Positions 8,227-17,475 are shown, numbered from the stretch's first letter. The stretch: 37,522 nt of DNA from Nocardioidaceae bacterium (GCA_013697585.1 JACCWP010000027.1:1-37522); one strand, 5' to 3'. A program made the numbers and translations. Notes: generated by a model from the letters alone, not told the origin.

Positions 8227-9207
8227 ATGGGGAACGCCGCGTACTCGCACGGAGAGTCAGAGTTCACCGACCGCATCGTCGACGAACCAGGGACACCCTG
8301 GCCGGTGGAGCCAGGCCGCTACCGCCTGATCGCGTCGCTGGCCTGTCCTTGGGCGAGCCGGGTGGTGCTGGTGCGGCGGCTGCTGGGCCTCGAGCACGCG
8401 ATCAGCCTCGGCGTCGTCGACCCGATCCACGACGAGCTGGACTGGCGCTTCACCCTCGACGCCGACGGCGTGGACCCGGTGCTCGGCATCCACCACCTCG
8501 CCGAGGCGTACGCGGCTCGGCAGGCCAAGTGGGTCAACGGCACCAGTGTGCCGGCGATCGTGGACGTCCCCAGCGGCCAGCTCGTCACCAACGACTTCGC
8601 CCGGATCACACTCGACCTGTCGGCACAGTGGACTGCCCACCACCGCGAAGGGGCACCTGACCTCTACCCCGAGGCGTGGCGCGACGAGATCGACGAGGTC
8701 ATGGGGCGGGTCTACACCGACTTCAACGACGCGGTGTACGGGGCGGGATTTGCCCGCAGCCAGCAGGCGTACGGGCGGTCGTACGGGCAGGTCTTCAGCT
8801 GCCTGGACTGGTTGTCGCAGCGCCTGACGACCCGCCGCTACCTCGTCGGCGACCACCTCACCGAGGCCGACGTGCGGCTGTTCACGACGCTGGTGCGCTT
8901 CGACGCGGTCTATCACGCTCACTTCAAGTGCAACCGCAACAAGATCAGCGAGGACCCGGTGCTCGACGCCTACCTCCTCGACCTCGTGCAGACCCCGGGT
9001 GTGGGCGACACCGTCAACATGGCGCACATCAAGCACCACTACTACGGCGCCCTGCGGATGCTGAACCCGTCCGGCATCGTCCCTGGCGGACCGCGGCAGG
9101 ACTGGACCCGCCCGCACCACCGCGAGCAGCTCGGCGGCAGCCCGTACGGCGACGGCACGCCCCCCACCCGACCCAGCGAGATCCCGGACTACCGCTGGCA
9201 GGCCTGA
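8227..9207 (+). CDS. Glutathione S-transferase-fold reductase (glutathionyl-hydroquinone reductase / YqjG type)
   Basis: This 326-residue protein of the Omega-like GST group acts on quinone or xenobiotic thiol conjugates. SLACPWASRVVLVR holds the catalytic Cys40 in the diagnostic CPWA motif; VNGTSVPAIVD and VTNDFARI match the thiol-binding region, and the helical domain has FARSQQAYGRSY and the long LVGDHLTEADVRLFTTLVRFDAVY, followed by HFKCNRNKI, typical of YqjG/ECM4 proteins. In actinobacteria, which lack glutathione, such enzymes probably use mycothiol. ATG at 8227 is preferred, but in-frame GTG codons at 8221 and 8209 are possible; only a weak GAGAGA stands upstream. Confidence 0.9.
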   Translation: MGNAAYSHGESEFTDRIVDEPGTPWPVEPGRYRLIASLACPWASRVVLVRRLLGLEHAISLGVVDPIHDELDWRFTLDADGVDPVLGIHHLAEAYAARQAKWVNGTSVPAIVDVPSGQLVTNDFARITLDLSAQWTAHHREGAPDLYPEAWRDEIDEVMGRVYTDFNDAVYGAGFARSQQAYGRSYGQVFSCLDWLSQRLTTRRYLVGDHLTEADVRLFTTLVRFDAVYHAHFKCNRNKISEDPVLDAYLLDLVQTPGVGDTVNMAHIKHHYYGALRMLNPSGIVPGGPRQDWTRPHHREQLGGSPYGDGTPPTRPSEIPDYRWQA

Positions 9208-9239
9208 GCCCGACCGACCGACCGCCAAGCCCGACGAGT

Positions 9240-9453
9240 GCTCCCCGGGCAGCCGCCGAGTGGCGCGCGGTGGCGCTCGGAACGCGCTGGAGGACGACCA
9301 CGTTGCGCCACTCGGCGTCGGGGGCCGCAGCGACTCTGCGCACCCGTCGCTCCCTGGCCGGCTCAATCGTCGGGAACGGCCGTCGGCCAGGTCGCGGCCG
9401 TACCAGTCGTCGCCGGTGAAGGTGCTCCCGGTCGTCTCCTGCACGGCGCTCAT
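9240..9453 (-). pseudogene. Remnant of a pentapeptide-repeat protein gene (5' end)
   Basis: From an ATG at 9453 the minus strand reads MSAVQETTGSTFTGDDWYGR followed by DLADG, closely like the N-terminus of actinobacterial pentapeptide-repeat proteins (TGEDWYGEDLSGR type). After about 25 codons the frame degenerates; another frame still shows AEWRNVVV, a pattern found later in such proteins. No full-length gene survives, and the region ends at the stop of the GST-type gene. The fold similarity is by eye only; confidence is moderate. Confidence 0.45.
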
Positions 9454-9493
9454 GCTGGCACGCACGACCCGCGGCCCCCACCGCCCGTCTAGC

Positions 9494-9499
9494 TAGTCT
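9494..9499 (+). promoter_or_regulatory. -10 box TAGTCT of a probable leaderless transcript
   Basis: TAGTCT ends 7 nt before the ATG at 9507, and no ribosome binding site is visible. Confidence 0.55.
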
Positions 9500-9506
9500 C
9501 CACGTC

Positions 9507-9968
9507 ATGGCACGAACGATCGCGACCACCACATCGGTCGACCGCGAGCAGATGCTCGCGTTCGTCCGGCCACGGCACGACTTCGTGCTGCTGACGCACC
9601 GTCGCGACGGCACTGTGCAGAGCTCGCCGGTCACCGGCGGGGTCGACACCGAGGGCCGCCTCGTGGTGTCCAGCTATCCCGAGCGGGCCAAGACCGCGAA
9701 CCTGCGCCGTGACCCTCGGGCCTCGATCCTGGTGCTGTCTGACGACTTCGGCGACGCCTGGATGCAGGTCGACGGCGACGGCGAGGTGCTGGACATGCCC
9801 GCGGCGCTCGAGGGGCTCGTCGACTACTTCCGTGCCGTCTCCGGCGAGCACCCGGACTGGGACGACTACCGCGAGGCGATGCGCAAGCAGGGCAAGGTGT
9901 TGCTGCGGATCACGCCGACCAGGTGGGGACCGGTCGCGACCGGCGGTTTCCCGGCCCGGCTCGCTTAG
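9507..9968 (+). CDS. PPOX-class (FDOR-B) flavin/F420-dependent oxidoreductase
   Basis: This 153-aa split-barrel protein of the pyridoxamine 5'-phosphate oxidase superfamily shows FVLLTHRRDGTVQSSPVTGGVD (first strands), VVSSYPERAKTANLRRDPRASILVL (cofactor-binding loop of FDOR-B proteins) and LLRITPTRWGPVATGGFPARL, an ending shared by actinobacterial PPOX-class F420-dependent enzymes. These reduce various substrates with F420H2, or bind FMN or heme; the substrate is unknown. It has no Shine-Dalgarno and a TAnnnT box 7 nt before its ATG. A second, divergent member is at 27108-27515. The class is clear; the choice of F420 over FMN is inferred from family resemblance. Confidence 0.88.
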   Translation: MARTIATTTSVDREQMLAFVRPRHDFVLLTHRRDGTVQSSPVTGGVDTEGRLVVSSYPERAKTANLRRDPRASILVLSDDFGDAWMQVDGDGEVLDMPAALEGLVDYFRAVSGEHPDWDDYREAMRKQGKVLLRITPTRWGPVATGGFPARLA

Positions 9969-10013
9969 GCTGCCGTCTGCCGTGCCAACCCCCCCGCACG
10001 CTCACCCAAGCGT

Positions 10014-10078
10014 AGGTGCGCTTGCCCGGCGTTCTTCGCCGGGGAGGCGCAACTTTTCGCTGGCATACCAGCAAAAGC
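10014..10078 (+). repeat. Dispersed double-hairpin repeat, copy 2
   Basis: Hairpin A: GTGCGC with GCGCA(A)C outside, CCCGGCG with CGCCGGG inside, loop TTCTT. Hairpin B: TTTTCGCTGG with CCAGCAAAA, loop CATA, with one mismatch caused by G to A. It sits between the PPOX gene end and the ferritin-VIT1 start, so here it lies in the 5' region of a plus-strand gene about 40 nt before its start. Confidence 0.85.
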
Positions 10079-10118
10079 GGCGCCGCGCGGCAGCGGCTTC
10101 GGGGGGGTGCGTGGGACC

Positions 10119-11222
10119 ATGAGCCGCGTGAACGCGACCAGGGACTCGGGGGCGCAGCGGTCGTTGCCACCGCCGCGGGTGACCCGTCGCTGGCGTCGCC
10201 ACCTCGCCGACGAGCGGGAGGAAGCAGCGGTCTATCGCAACCTGGCGTCGCGCCGCAGCGGCGAGGAGCAGGAGATCCTGCTGCGACTCGCCGAGGCCGA
10301 GGAACGGCACATCGCGCACTGGGCTCGTCTGCTCGGGGACGACCCGGGACGAATCCCGCGAGGGGCGGTTCGGACCCGGCTGCTCGCCTGGCTGGCGTTG
10401 CGCTTCGGCTCCGTCTTCGTCCTGGCCTTGGCGCAACGCGCCGAGAGCCGGTCCCGTTACGAATCCGACACCGACGCGACCGCGGCGATGGCAGCCGACG
10501 AACGCATCCACGAGGAGGTTGTCCGGGGTCTGGCCTCGCGCGGCAGGGCCCAGGTCTCCGGGAGCTTCCGGGCCGCAGTGTTCGGCACCAACGACGGCTT
10601 GGTCAGCAACCTTGCCCTGGTGCTCGGCGTTGCTGGAGGCGGCGCCGGACCGAGGACGGTGCTACTGACCGGGCTTGCCGGGCTGCTCGCCGGTGCGCTG
10701 TCAATGGGGGCCGGTGAGTACGTCTCGGTACGGTCCCAGCGCGAGCTGCTCGCCGCCACGACCCCGAGCACCGACGCGACCCGCGCCCTGCCCCACCTCG
10801 ACGTCGATGCCAACGAGCTCGCTTTGGTCTATCGGGCCCGCGGGATGGGAGCCGACGAATCCCGGGCCTATGCCGACGCCGTGTTGCGCACGCAGTTCCT
10901 CGACGCATCCGACGTGACGCCCGCACCACCAGACCACGACGTCGTCGGCAGCGGCCTGGGCGCCGCGTGGTCGAGCTTTGCGTGCTTTGCCTCGGGGGCG
11001 CTGGTGCCCGTTCTCCCGTTCGTGGTGGGCCTCACCGGTGGCAAGGCGCTGCTGGTTGCGGTCGTCCTGGTCTCGCTGGCACTGCTGCTCACCGGTGCGG
11101 TCGTCGGCGTCTTGTCCGGGGGTTCGCCGCTGCGTCGGGCCTTGCGTCAGCTAGGCATCGGTGCCGGGGCAGCCGTTGTGACCTACCTGCTGGGATTGCT
11201 GTTCGGCTCAGCGGTCGGCTGA
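10119..11222 (+). CDS. Ferritin-like domain fused to VIT1/CCC1 iron/manganese transporter
   Basis: Residues about 20-140 form a rubrerythrin-like four-helix ferritin domain: HLADEREEAAVYRNLASR and EEERH-type motif LAEAEERHIAHW, with further Glu/His near AADERIHEEV. From about residue 150 comes the VIT1 domain with five hydrophobic helices: AAVFGTNDGLVSNLALVLGV, then GALSMGAGEYVSVRSQRELL, the conserved MGxGEYxSxxxQ motif of metal binding. The layout equals MbfA-type membrane ferritins that export or store iron. The 367-residue protein would sit in the cytoplasmic membrane with the ferritin domain inside. Start ATG 10119 is preferred; GTG 10107 is also in frame, and the G-rich run at 10101-10107 may serve as ribosome site. 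Confidence 0.9.
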   Translation: MSRVNATRDSGAQRSLPPPRVTRRWRRHLADEREEAAVYRNLASRRSGEEQEILLRLAEAEERHIAHWARLLGDDPGRIPRGAVRTRLLAWLALRFGSVFVLALAQRAESRSRYESDTDATAAMAADERIHEEVVRGLASRGRAQVSGSFRAAVFGTNDGLVSNLALVLGVAGGGAGPRTVLLTGLAGLLAGALSMGAGEYVSVRSQRELLAATTPSTDATRALPHLDVDANELALVYRARGMGADESRAYADAVLRTQFLDASDVTPAPPDHDVVGSGLGAAWSSFACFASGALVPVLPFVVGLTGGKALLVAVVLVSLALLLTGAVVGVLSGGSPLRRALRQLGIGAGAAVVTYLLGLLFGSAVG

Positions 11223-11245
11223 GCCGCGCCGTGGACCGGCAGGGG

Positions 11246-12523
11246 TCAGGCGTAGGGGCGGCGGCGCAGGACGTAGCTGGCCAGGTCGAGATGGTCGATC
11301 GCGCCACGCAGGTCACGGACGACGCGCAGCAGCTCGCCGGCGAAGTAGGCGTCCTGACCGCGCCACCGGTCGGGACCCGCGGGCACGAACCGGCTGTCCC
11401 GCGTGGGTGAGGCGGTGTCGAGCTGCAGCGCACCGCCACGCACCAGCAGCGTCCACGTCGTGTTGCCCCAGTACCAGGGGCCGAGCAGCTCGTCGGTCCC
11501 CGGCAGCTCGGGTTCCGGGGTCCACGGCTGCGGCAGCGCTGGCTCGTGCCGGTACACCGTGTCGAGCAATGTGGCCGCGAGCTCACCACCGCCGATGGTG
11601 GCGTTGGCCAGCGAGACGGCGGCCGTGCGCTCCGCGGGGTCGACCTCGAGGCGGGCGACGAAGCCGGGCATCGACCCGCCGTGCCCGAATCGCGGCTGCC
11701 GACGGGACGTGTCGAGGCTGAGCCCGAGTCCCCACGCTCCCGTCGCAAGAGCGACAGTCGGCGCGTGCATCTGCTCGGCGGTCGCGGCGTCGAGCACCGC
11801 TGGATCGGGGGCGAGCCAGAACGCCGCCCAGCGGGCGAGGTCGGCGACCGTGCTCCACAGCTGCCCGGCCGGCGCCATCGCGCCTGTGTCGGTGTGCGGC
11901 TCGGCGTCGAGACGTCCCGACCACGGGTGCACCGATCGCCCCTGGGCGTACGGGGGCCGCGGGCCGTACGTGGTGCGGCTCATGCCCAGTGGACGAAGCA
12001 CGCGGGTCCGCAGCACGTCCCACCAGGTGCCGCCGCGCACCCCCTCGACGACCGCTCCCAGCAGGGCGTACCCGACGTTGCTGTAGTGGAACGCAGAACC
12101 GGCCGGCAGTGCGAGCGGCTGCCCGTCGAGGCCCGCCACGAGCTCGTGCAGAATGCCGCCACCGTGCCGTTCCCACCACGGACCCGGCGGCTCTGCGGGC
12201 AACCCGCCCGCATGCCCGAGCAGGAGCCTGAGCGGGGTGTCCGGCCACGGGCTGGTGGGCACGTAGGCGGAGACCGGATCGTCGAGCGACAGCAGGCCCT
12301 CGTCGCGGCACTGCAGCACGAGCACCGCAGTCATGGTCTTGGTCAGGGAGCCGATCCGGTACTGCGTGTCGGTCGCGTCGTCGACGTCCCCTCGCCCCGC
12401 CGACCACACCAGCTCGCCCTCGCGCACCACGCCCGCGACCACGGACGGCTGCCGGTCGGAAGCCTGCCCGGTGGCCAGGTCGTGGAGCAGCGCCCGACTG
12501 GTGGCAGGGAGCAGCTGGGTCAC
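11246..12523 (-). CDS. Serine hydrolase of the beta-lactamase class C / esterase (S12) family
   Basis: This 425-aa protein has SLTK (Ser59, Lys62) as the SxxK nucleophile, YSN (Tyr147) as the second motif and GHGGS as the third, the full set of the S12 penicillin-binding/beta-lactamase fold. A C-terminal domain of about 110 residues follows ([17 protein letters not shown]), as in D-aminopeptidase or EstB-like members. No signal peptide is visible, so it is probably cytoplasmic and an esterase or peptidase rather than a secreted beta-lactamase. Its GTG start overlaps the gcvP stop by four bases (GTGA), so it is translated with gcvP and falls under the same glycine riboswitch. Why it is coupled to glycine cleavage is unclear. 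Confidence 0.88.
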   Translation of the reverse strand: MTQLLPATSRALLHDLATGQASDRQPSVVAGVVREGELVWSAGRGDVDDATDTQYRIGSLTKTMTAVLVLQCRDEGLLSLDDPVSAYVPTSPWPDTPLRLLLGHAGGLPAEPPGPWWERHGGGILHELVAGLDGQPLALPAGSAFHYSNVGYALLGAVVEGVRGGTWWDVLRTRVLRPLGMSRTTYGPRPPYAQGRSVHPWSGRLDAEPHTDTGAMAPAGQLWSTVADLARWAAFWLAPDPAVLDAATAEQMHAPTVALATGAWGLGLSLDTSRRQPRFGHGGSMPGFVARLEVDPAERTAAVSLANATIGGGELAATLLDTVYRHEPALPQPWTPEPELPGTDELLGPWYWGNTTWTLLVRGGALQLDTASPTRDSRFVPAGPDRWRGQDAYFAGELLRVVRDLRGAIDHLDLASYVLRRRPYA

Positions 12524-15471
12524 GCGAATGCGTCGATCGGCGGGCACGCACACACCAGGTTGCGGTCGCCGTAGGCCTGGTCGACGCGCGCCACCGGCGG
12601 CCAGTACTTGTCCTGACCGCCAGTGGCAGTCAGTGCACCCTGCTCGCGGGAGTAGGCGCGTCCCCACTGCCCAGTCACCGCTGCCGCCGTGTGCGGGGCG
12701 TGCCGCAGCGGGCTGTCCTCCACCGACCACACCCCCTGGGCGACCTGCTCGATCTCGGCGGTGATTGCGACCATCGCGTCGCAGAACCGGTCCAGCTCGA
12801 GCAGGTCCTCGGACTCCGTCGGCTCCACCATCAGGGTCCCCGGCACCGGGAAGCTCATCGTCGGGGCGTGAAAGCCGTGGTCCACCAGCCGCTTGGCGAC
12901 GTCGTCGACGGTGACTCCCGTGCGCTTGGTCAGGGGCCGGAAGTCGAGGATGCATTCGTGCGCCACGAGATCGTGCGCCCCGGCGTACAGCACGGGTACG
13001 TGGTCGCGCAGCCGTCGCGCCACGTAGTTGGCGGCGAGCACCGCGACCCCGGTCGCCTCGGTGAGGCCGGCGGTGCCCATCAGCTGGATGTACAGCCAGG
13101 GGATCGCCAGGATGCCGGCCGACCCGTAGGGCGCCGCGCTGACCGGTCCGACGCCGGCGCGCCGCTCGGGGTCCGGGTGCATCGGATGGCTCGGCAGGTA
13201 CGGCGCCAGGTGCGCTGCGACCGCCACCGGGCCGACACCGGGGCCGCCCCCACCGTGCGGGATGCAAAACGTCTTGTGCAGGTTGAGATGGGAGACGTCC
13301 CCGCCGAACCGACCGGGTTCGGCGTGGCCGAGCAACGCGTTCAGGTTGGCTCCGTCGACATAGACCTGGCCACCGTGCGCGTGCGCGACGTCGCACAGCT
13401 CGGTGATGCCGGCCTCGTAGACCCCGTGCGTCGACGGGTAGGTGACCATGACGGCCGCGAGGTCGTCTCGGTGCTCGTCGCACTTGGCTCGCAGGTCGCC
13501 GAGGTCGACCGATCCGTCGGCCGACGCCGCGACCACGACGACCCGCAGCCCAGCCATCACCGCGGATGCCGCGTTGGTGCCGTGCGCCGAGGACGGGATG
13601 AGGCAGACGTCGCGCTCACCCTGGCCGGCCTCCACGTGGTAGGCACGGATCGCCATCAGGCCAGCCAGCTCGCCCTGGGAGCCGGCGTTGGGCTGCAAGG
13701 ACACGGCGGCGTAACCGGTGAGGTCGGCCAGCCACCCCTCCAGCTCGTGTGCCAGGTCGAGGATGCCCCGAGCGTCGACGGCAGGCACAAACGGGTGCAG
13801 CTCGGCGATCTCGGACCAGCCCAACGGCTTCATCTCCGTAGTGGCGTTGAGCTTCATCGTGCACGACCCCAACGGGATCATGCCTCGGTCGAGGGCGTAG
13901 TCGCGGGCGGCCAGCCGCCGCAGATAGCGCAGCATCGCTGTCTCGGAGTGGTAGCGCGAGAAGACCGGGTGGGTGAGGTAGGGCGTGCGTCGGCGCAGCG
14001 CCTCGGGCAACGCGTCGGCCGTGGCCAGGTCGAGCTCGTTGATGTCACCGACCTTCTTCCTGGCCCTGTCGTCGGCCCTGTCACCCGCCCTGTCGCCGGC
14101 GAGGTCATCGCCGTCGGTGGCTGCGAGGCCAAAGGCCGACCACACCTGTCGCAGGTGGGTGCGGGTCGTCAGCTCGTTGGTGCTCACGCCCACGTGGTCG
14201 GCATCCACCCGTCGCAGGTGAATCCCGTCGGCGCGCGCCGCCGCGACGACCTCGTCGGCCGCTCCCGGCACGCGCGCGACGACGGTGTCGACGAAGGAGA
14301 CACCGACCACCTCGACACCCCCCGCGCGGAGGCCAGCCGCCAGCACGACAGCGAAGCGGTGCACCCGCTGCGCGATCGCGCGCAGCCCGTCCGGGCCGTG
14401 GTAGACGGCGTACATCGACGCGGCCACGGCGAGCAGCACCTGCGCGGTGCAGATGTTGGAGGTCGCCTTGTCACGGCGGATGTGCTGCTCTCGGGTCTGC
14501 AGCGCCAGCCGGTACGCCGCGCGCCCCTCGGCGTCGACCGAGACTCCGACGAGCCGGCCGGGCAGGTGCCGGGCGAGCCCGTCGCGGACTGCCATGAAGC
14601 CCGCGTGCGGCCCGCCGTACCACATCGGGACACCGAAGCGCTGGGCCGAGCCGATCACCACGTCCGCGCCGAGCTCGCCCGGCGACTCCAGCAGGCACAG
14701 GGCCAGCGGGTCCGTGACGACGACGGCCTGGCCACCCCGCTCGTGTGCGGCGTCGATCAGCGGCCGCGGGTCGCGCACCTGTCCTGATGCCCCCGGATAG
14801 GCGATCAGCACGCCGCTCAGCTCGCCGTCAGGCAACCCGTCGGCCAGGTCGGCCTCGACGACCTCGATGCGCATCGAGCGGGCGCGGGTGTGGACCACTG
14901 CCAGCGTCTGCGGCAGGCAGTCGGCGTCGACGACGAACGGCGCGGCGGCGGCCGCACCGCGCAGCCCGCGGCGTACGAGCGTCATCGCCTCCGCGGCGGC
15001 GGTCGCCTCGTCGAGCAAGGAGGCGTTGGCCGTGGGGAGGCCGGTCAGGTCACCCACCATCGTCTGGAAGTTGAGCAGCGCCTCCAGCCGGCCCTGGCTG
15101 ATCTCCGGCTGGTACGGCGTGTAGGCGGTGTACCAGGAGGGGTCCTCCAGCACGCCCCGGCGCACGACGGCCGGGGTCGCGGTGGGGTGGTAGCCGAGCC
15201 CGATCATCGCGACGCCAGGACGGTTCGACCCGAGTCGCTGGCGCAGCGCGCTGAGCGCTTCCCCCTCGCCGAGCGGCAACAGCCGGTCCCCCTGGTCTGC
15301 AGCGTTGCCGGTCTGGATCCCCTCAGGCACGGCCGCAGCCATCAAGGCGTCGAGCGAGTCGAACCCGACCAGCGAGAGCATCCGCTGGCGCTGGTCGGCA
15401 CGCGGGCCGATGTGTCGCGCGCTGAACGCGGCGGAGGCATCGAGCTGGGTGAGCGTCTGGTGGTCGGTCAT
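12520..15471 (-). CDS. gcvP: Glycine dehydrogenase (decarboxylating), P protein
   Basis: The P protein decarboxylates glycine with PLP and passes the aminomethyl group to the lipoyl arm of GcvH. The 983-residue single-chain form (both halves fused) begins [17 protein letters not shown], with [20 protein letters not shown] in the N-terminal half and the PLP lysine in [18 protein letters not shown] near residue 730. [11 protein letters not shown] and [11 protein letters not shown] are also conserved. A short Ala/Gly/Asp/Arg-rich insert (repeated [12 protein letters not shown]) near residues 455-470 joins the halves. ATG 15471 has GGAG 7 nt upstream. gcvH lies in the neighbouring cluster and gcvT is not in this window. 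A glycine riboswitch precedes it. Confidence 0.98.
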   Translation of the reverse strand: MTDHQTLTQLDASAAFSARHIGPRADQRQRMLSLVGFDSLDALMAAAVPEGIQTGNAADQGDRLLPLGEGEALSALRQRLGSNRPGVAMIGLGYHPTATPAVVRRGVLEDPSWYTAYTPYQPEISQGRLEALLNFQTMVGDLTGLPTANASLLDEATAAAEAMTLVRRGLRGAAAAAPFVVDADCLPQTLAVVHTRARSMRIEVVEADLADGLPDGELSGVLIAYPGASGQVRDPRPLIDAAHERGGQAVVVTDPLALCLLESPGELGADVVIGSAQRFGVPMWYGGPHAGFMAVRDGLARHLPGRLVGVSVDAEGRAAYRLALQTREQHIRRDKATSNICTAQVLLAVAASMYAVYHGPDGLRAIAQRVHRFAVVLAAGLRAGGVEVVGVSFVDTVVARVPGAADEVVAAARADGIHLRRVDADHVGVSTNELTTRTHLRQVWSAFGLAATDGDDLAGDRAGDRADDRARKKVGDINELDLATADALPEALRRRTPYLTHPVFSRYHSETAMLRYLRRLAARDYALDRGMIPLGSCTMKLNATTEMKPLGWSEIAELHPFVPAVDARGILDLAHELEGWLADLTGYAAVSLQPNAGSQGELAGLMAIRAYHVEAGQGERDVCLIPSSAHGTNAASAVMAGLRVVVVAASADGSVDLGDLRAKCDEHRDDLAAVMVTYPSTHGVYEAGITELCDVAHAHGGQVYVDGANLNALLGHAEPGRFGGDVSHLNLHKTFCIPHGGGGPGVGPVAVAAHLAPYLPSHPMHPDPERRAGVGPVSAAPYGSAGILAIPWLYIQLMGTAGLTEATGVAVLAANYVARRLRDHVPVLYAGAHDLVAHECILDFRPLTKRTGVTVDDVAKRLVDHGFHAPTMSFPVPGTLMVEPTESEDLLELDRFCDAMVAITAEIEQVAQGVWSVEDSPLRHAPHTAAAVTGQWGRAYSREQGALTATGGQDKYWPPVARVDQAYGDRNLVCACPPIDAFA

Positions 15472-15537
15472 AGCAGCTCCGGGGTCGGGACGAGTCGCTT
15501 CCGTCCCTCCCCTCAGTCACCGTCGGCGCGTACGTCG

Positions 15538-15641
15538 CCAGCTCCAAAGTGGCCTGGTCCGTGCGGTCCTGGTGCCTGAGAGGTTCCGGGAGGAGTTGCC
15601 CCTTCGGCGCCGCCGGTGGTGCGGGCGACTCTCCCGCACGG
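15538..15641 (-). promoter_or_regulatory. Glycine riboswitch, single aptamer, upstream of gcvP
   Basis: Minus strand shows the conserved glycine aptamer blocks in order: GTGCGGGAGAG, GCGCCGAAGGGGCAACTCC, CCTCTCAGGCACCAGGACCG and CACGGACCAGGCCACTTTGG. GTGCGG at the 5' end can pair with CCGCAC after the GGCACCAGGA block. Only one aptamer is seen; about 66 nt remain to the gcvP start, without a second copy. In other bacteria it turns gcv genes on with glycine. Confidence 0.93.
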
Positions 15642-15659
15642 CGTCGTCAGCCGGTGTCG

Positions 15660-15665
15660 ACGGTA
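15660..15665 (-). promoter_or_regulatory. -10 box TACCGT of the gcvP transcript
   Basis: TACCGT ends about 19 nt before the first riboswitch block, so RNA would begin near 15652. No good -35 hexamer is visible at 17-18 bp. Confidence 0.4.
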
Positions 15666-15956
15666 TCAGCAGGCCGCTCACCGCCGGTGCGACGCGCGAC
15701 ACTGACCAGCATCTCGGCGAGGCCCCGGTCGACCACCAGCGACTCGAGCAAGCCGGTGCCGCAGCGCGGCGCTGACGGCATCACCGCGCTCGGCGCCGTA
15801 GGCGAGCGCCGGCCGATCCACCACCGTGCAACATCGACATGACCGCGACCACCGCCGCCGACCCCCCGGACGTGGTGCGCCGCTACCACGCCGTGCGCCA
15901 CCTCACCGAGGGCTGAGCGACACTTGCCGCCGCCTCGGGAGCGATGCGTGGGCGGG
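15666..15956. other. Intergenic stretch between gcvP leader and luciferase-like gene
   Basis: About 290 bp with no gene I can support. The minus strand holds an open frame (15647-15901) whose C-terminal half, GLLESLVVDRGLAEMLVSVA and onward, is protein-like and ends just before the riboswitch, while its N-terminal part is not. It may be the tail of a decayed gene, perhaps a regulator. A 25-codon plus-strand frame at 15839-15916 is not convincing. Confidence 0.35.
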
Positions 15957-15962
15957 TACGGT
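15957..15962 (+). promoter_or_regulatory. -10 box TACGGT of a probable leaderless transcript
   Basis: TACGGT ends 7 nt before the ATG at 15970. No Shine-Dalgarno sequence is evident. Confidence 0.5.
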
Positions 15963-15969
15963 GCGAGCC

Positions 15970-16779
15970 ATGCGGTACGGGTTGTCCTTGCCGATCTTCG
16001 GCCCGCTGGCCGACCCGTCGACGGCAGCCCGGCTGGCCGCCGAGGCGGAGAACGCCGGCTGGGACGGCGTGTTCTGCTGGGACCACGTGGCGTACGGCCC
16101 CGACGTCGGCGACATCGCGGACCCGTGGGTGACGATGGCGGCCATGGCGTGCGCCACCGAGCGGGTGCGGCTCGGCCCGATGGTCACCCCGCTGCCGCGG
16201 CGCCGGCCGATCACGCTGGCGCGCCAGGTCGCCAGCCTCGACCACCTCAGCGCGGGCCGGCTCACGCTTGGGGTCGGGATCGGCGGGGACGGAGCCGGCG
16301 AGCTCAGCGGCACGGGTGAGGAGCTGGACGCCCGAGTGCGCGGTGCCATGCTCGACGAATCCCTGGCGCTGCTCGCGCAGGCGTGGTCGGGCGAGACCGT
16401 CCGACACCGCGGGCCGCACTACGTGCTCGACGGCCTGCAGGTGCGACCCGTGCCCGTGCAGCACCCCGGCCCCCCTATCTGGGTGGCGCTGCGCCGTGGC
16501 AACCGCGCGCCGCTGCGCCGAGCCGCTCGCCACGACGGCATGTTCCCGATCGAAGTCGACACCCCGGACCAGCTGGCGGAGCTGGTTGCGCAGGCGCACG
16601 CGATGCGGTCCCCCGACGCCGGCCAGTTCGACGTGGCCGTAGGCGGCCGGCACGGCGACCACACCCGCGACCCCGCGGCCTACGCCGACGCGGGCGCGAC
16701 GTGGTGGATCACGTCGTTCTCTCCCTACGACGTCACCGTCGGAGACGTGCGCGACGCGCTCACCCGGCTGCCCACCTGA
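15970..16779 (+). CDS. Luciferase-like (LLM class) flavin/F420-dependent oxidoreductase
   Basis: This 269-residue TIM-barrel protein of the bacterial luciferase family opens MRYGLSLPIFGPLADP, then AAEAENAGWDGVFCWDHV (the WDHV strand 2 motif), RVRLGPMVTPLPRRRP, DHLSAGRLTLGVGIGGDG and VQHPGPPIWVALRR, all signature positions of LLM enzymes. In actinobacteria most use coenzyme F420, some FMN; substrate unknown. It is the only plus-strand gene between gcvP and the MerR gene and is absent from the matching mycobacterial order, so it is an insertion in the conserved cluster. It converges on the MerR gene with a 30-bp gap. Confidence 0.9.
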   Translation: MRYGLSLPIFGPLADPSTAARLAAEAENAGWDGVFCWDHVAYGPDVGDIADPWVTMAAMACATERVRLGPMVTPLPRRRPITLARQVASLDHLSAGRLTLGVGIGGDGAGELSGTGEELDARVRGAMLDESLALLAQAWSGETVRHRGPHYVLDGLQVRPVPVQHPGPPIWVALRRGNRAPLRRAARHDGMFPIEVDTPDQLAELVAQAHAMRSPDAGQFDVAVGGRHGDHTRDPAAYADAGATWWITSFSPYDVTVGDVRDALTRLPT

Positions 16780-16809
16780 CGCGCGTGCGGACGCGGCGGA
16801 CCGCGGGTG

Positions 16810-17412
16810 CTAGGCGAGCTGGGTGCGGGCCAGTCGGCGGGCGGCGAGCTCGTCGTCGGCGTGCTGCTCCTCGGGGGTGCCGGCACGCTCGCTCGGCAGC
16901 GCCGCGAGAGTTCCCTCGATCTCGCGCCAGACGCCGCCGATGGCAATGCCGAAGACGCCCTGCCCACCCTGCAACAGGTCGATCACCTCGTCGGGCGAAC
17001 GGCACTCGTAGACGCTGGCACCGTCACTCATCAAGGTGACAGTGGTGAGGTCGTGGGTCCCGCGCTCGCGCAGGTGCTCCACCGCGGTACGGATCTGCTG
17101 CAGCGAGACCCCGGCGTCGAGCAGCCGCTTGATAATCTTGAGCAGCAGGATGTCGCGGAACGAGTAGAGCCGCTGGGTGCCCGAGCCGGTCGCTGCGCGC
17201 ACGGTCGGCTCGACCAACCGGGTGCGGGCCCAGTAGTCGAGCTGGCGGTAGGTGATACCGGCTGCGGTGCACGCGGTTGGACCACGAAATCCCACGTCGT
17301 CGGAGAGCGGTGAGACGTCGTCATCGAAGAGCAGGCCCTGGTCGCCGGCCGCGCGCGCAGCCCGCGCACGCAGTGACTGCTCGAGCGCGTTGTCGTCTTG
17401 CGTGCCAACCAC
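16810..17412 (-). CDS. MerR-family regulator (second MerR of the garA-gcv cluster)
   Basis: This 200-aa regulator corresponds by position to Rv1830. Residues about 45-115 form the winged-helix domain: TACTAAGITYRQLDYWARTRLVEP then GSGTQRLYSFRDILLLKIIKRLLDAGVSLQQI, the usual MerR helix-turn-helix plus wing, followed by a dimerising helix and a C-terminal effector-like region (SVYECRSPDEVIDLLQGGQG). The GTG start at 17412 is set by a perfect AGGAGG 5 nt upstream. A strong promoter and an inverted repeat lie in the 157-bp gap upstream, suggesting its own transcript and perhaps autoregulation. Effector and targets cannot be read here. Confidence 0.9.
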   Translation of the reverse strand: MVGTQDDNALEQSLRARAARAAGDQGLLFDDDVSPLSDDVGFRGPTACTAAGITYRQLDYWARTRLVEPTVRAATGSGTQRLYSFRDILLLKIIKRLLDAGVSLQQIRTAVEHLRERGTHDLTTVTLMSDGASVYECRSPDEVIDLLQGGQGVFGIAIGGVWREIEGTLAALPSERAGTPEEQHADDELAARRLARTQLA

Positions 17413-17475
17413 AGCGACCTCCTGGAGGGAGCCGCCGGCGCGCAAGCAAGTTACACCGACGACGTTCGACTGTTC

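Noticed and set aside
12691-14787. Plus-strand frame of 698 codons opposite gcvP
   Set aside because: It is a shadow of the GC-rich gcvP coding strand; no family motif is visible.
15472-15537. Second glycine aptamer between the first and gcvP
   Set aside because: No GGGAGAG, CCGAAGGGG or CTCTCAGG blocks are found in these 66 nt.
15839-15916. 25-codon plus-strand frame
   Set aside because: No ribosome site, no recognisable product, and too short to distinguish from chance.
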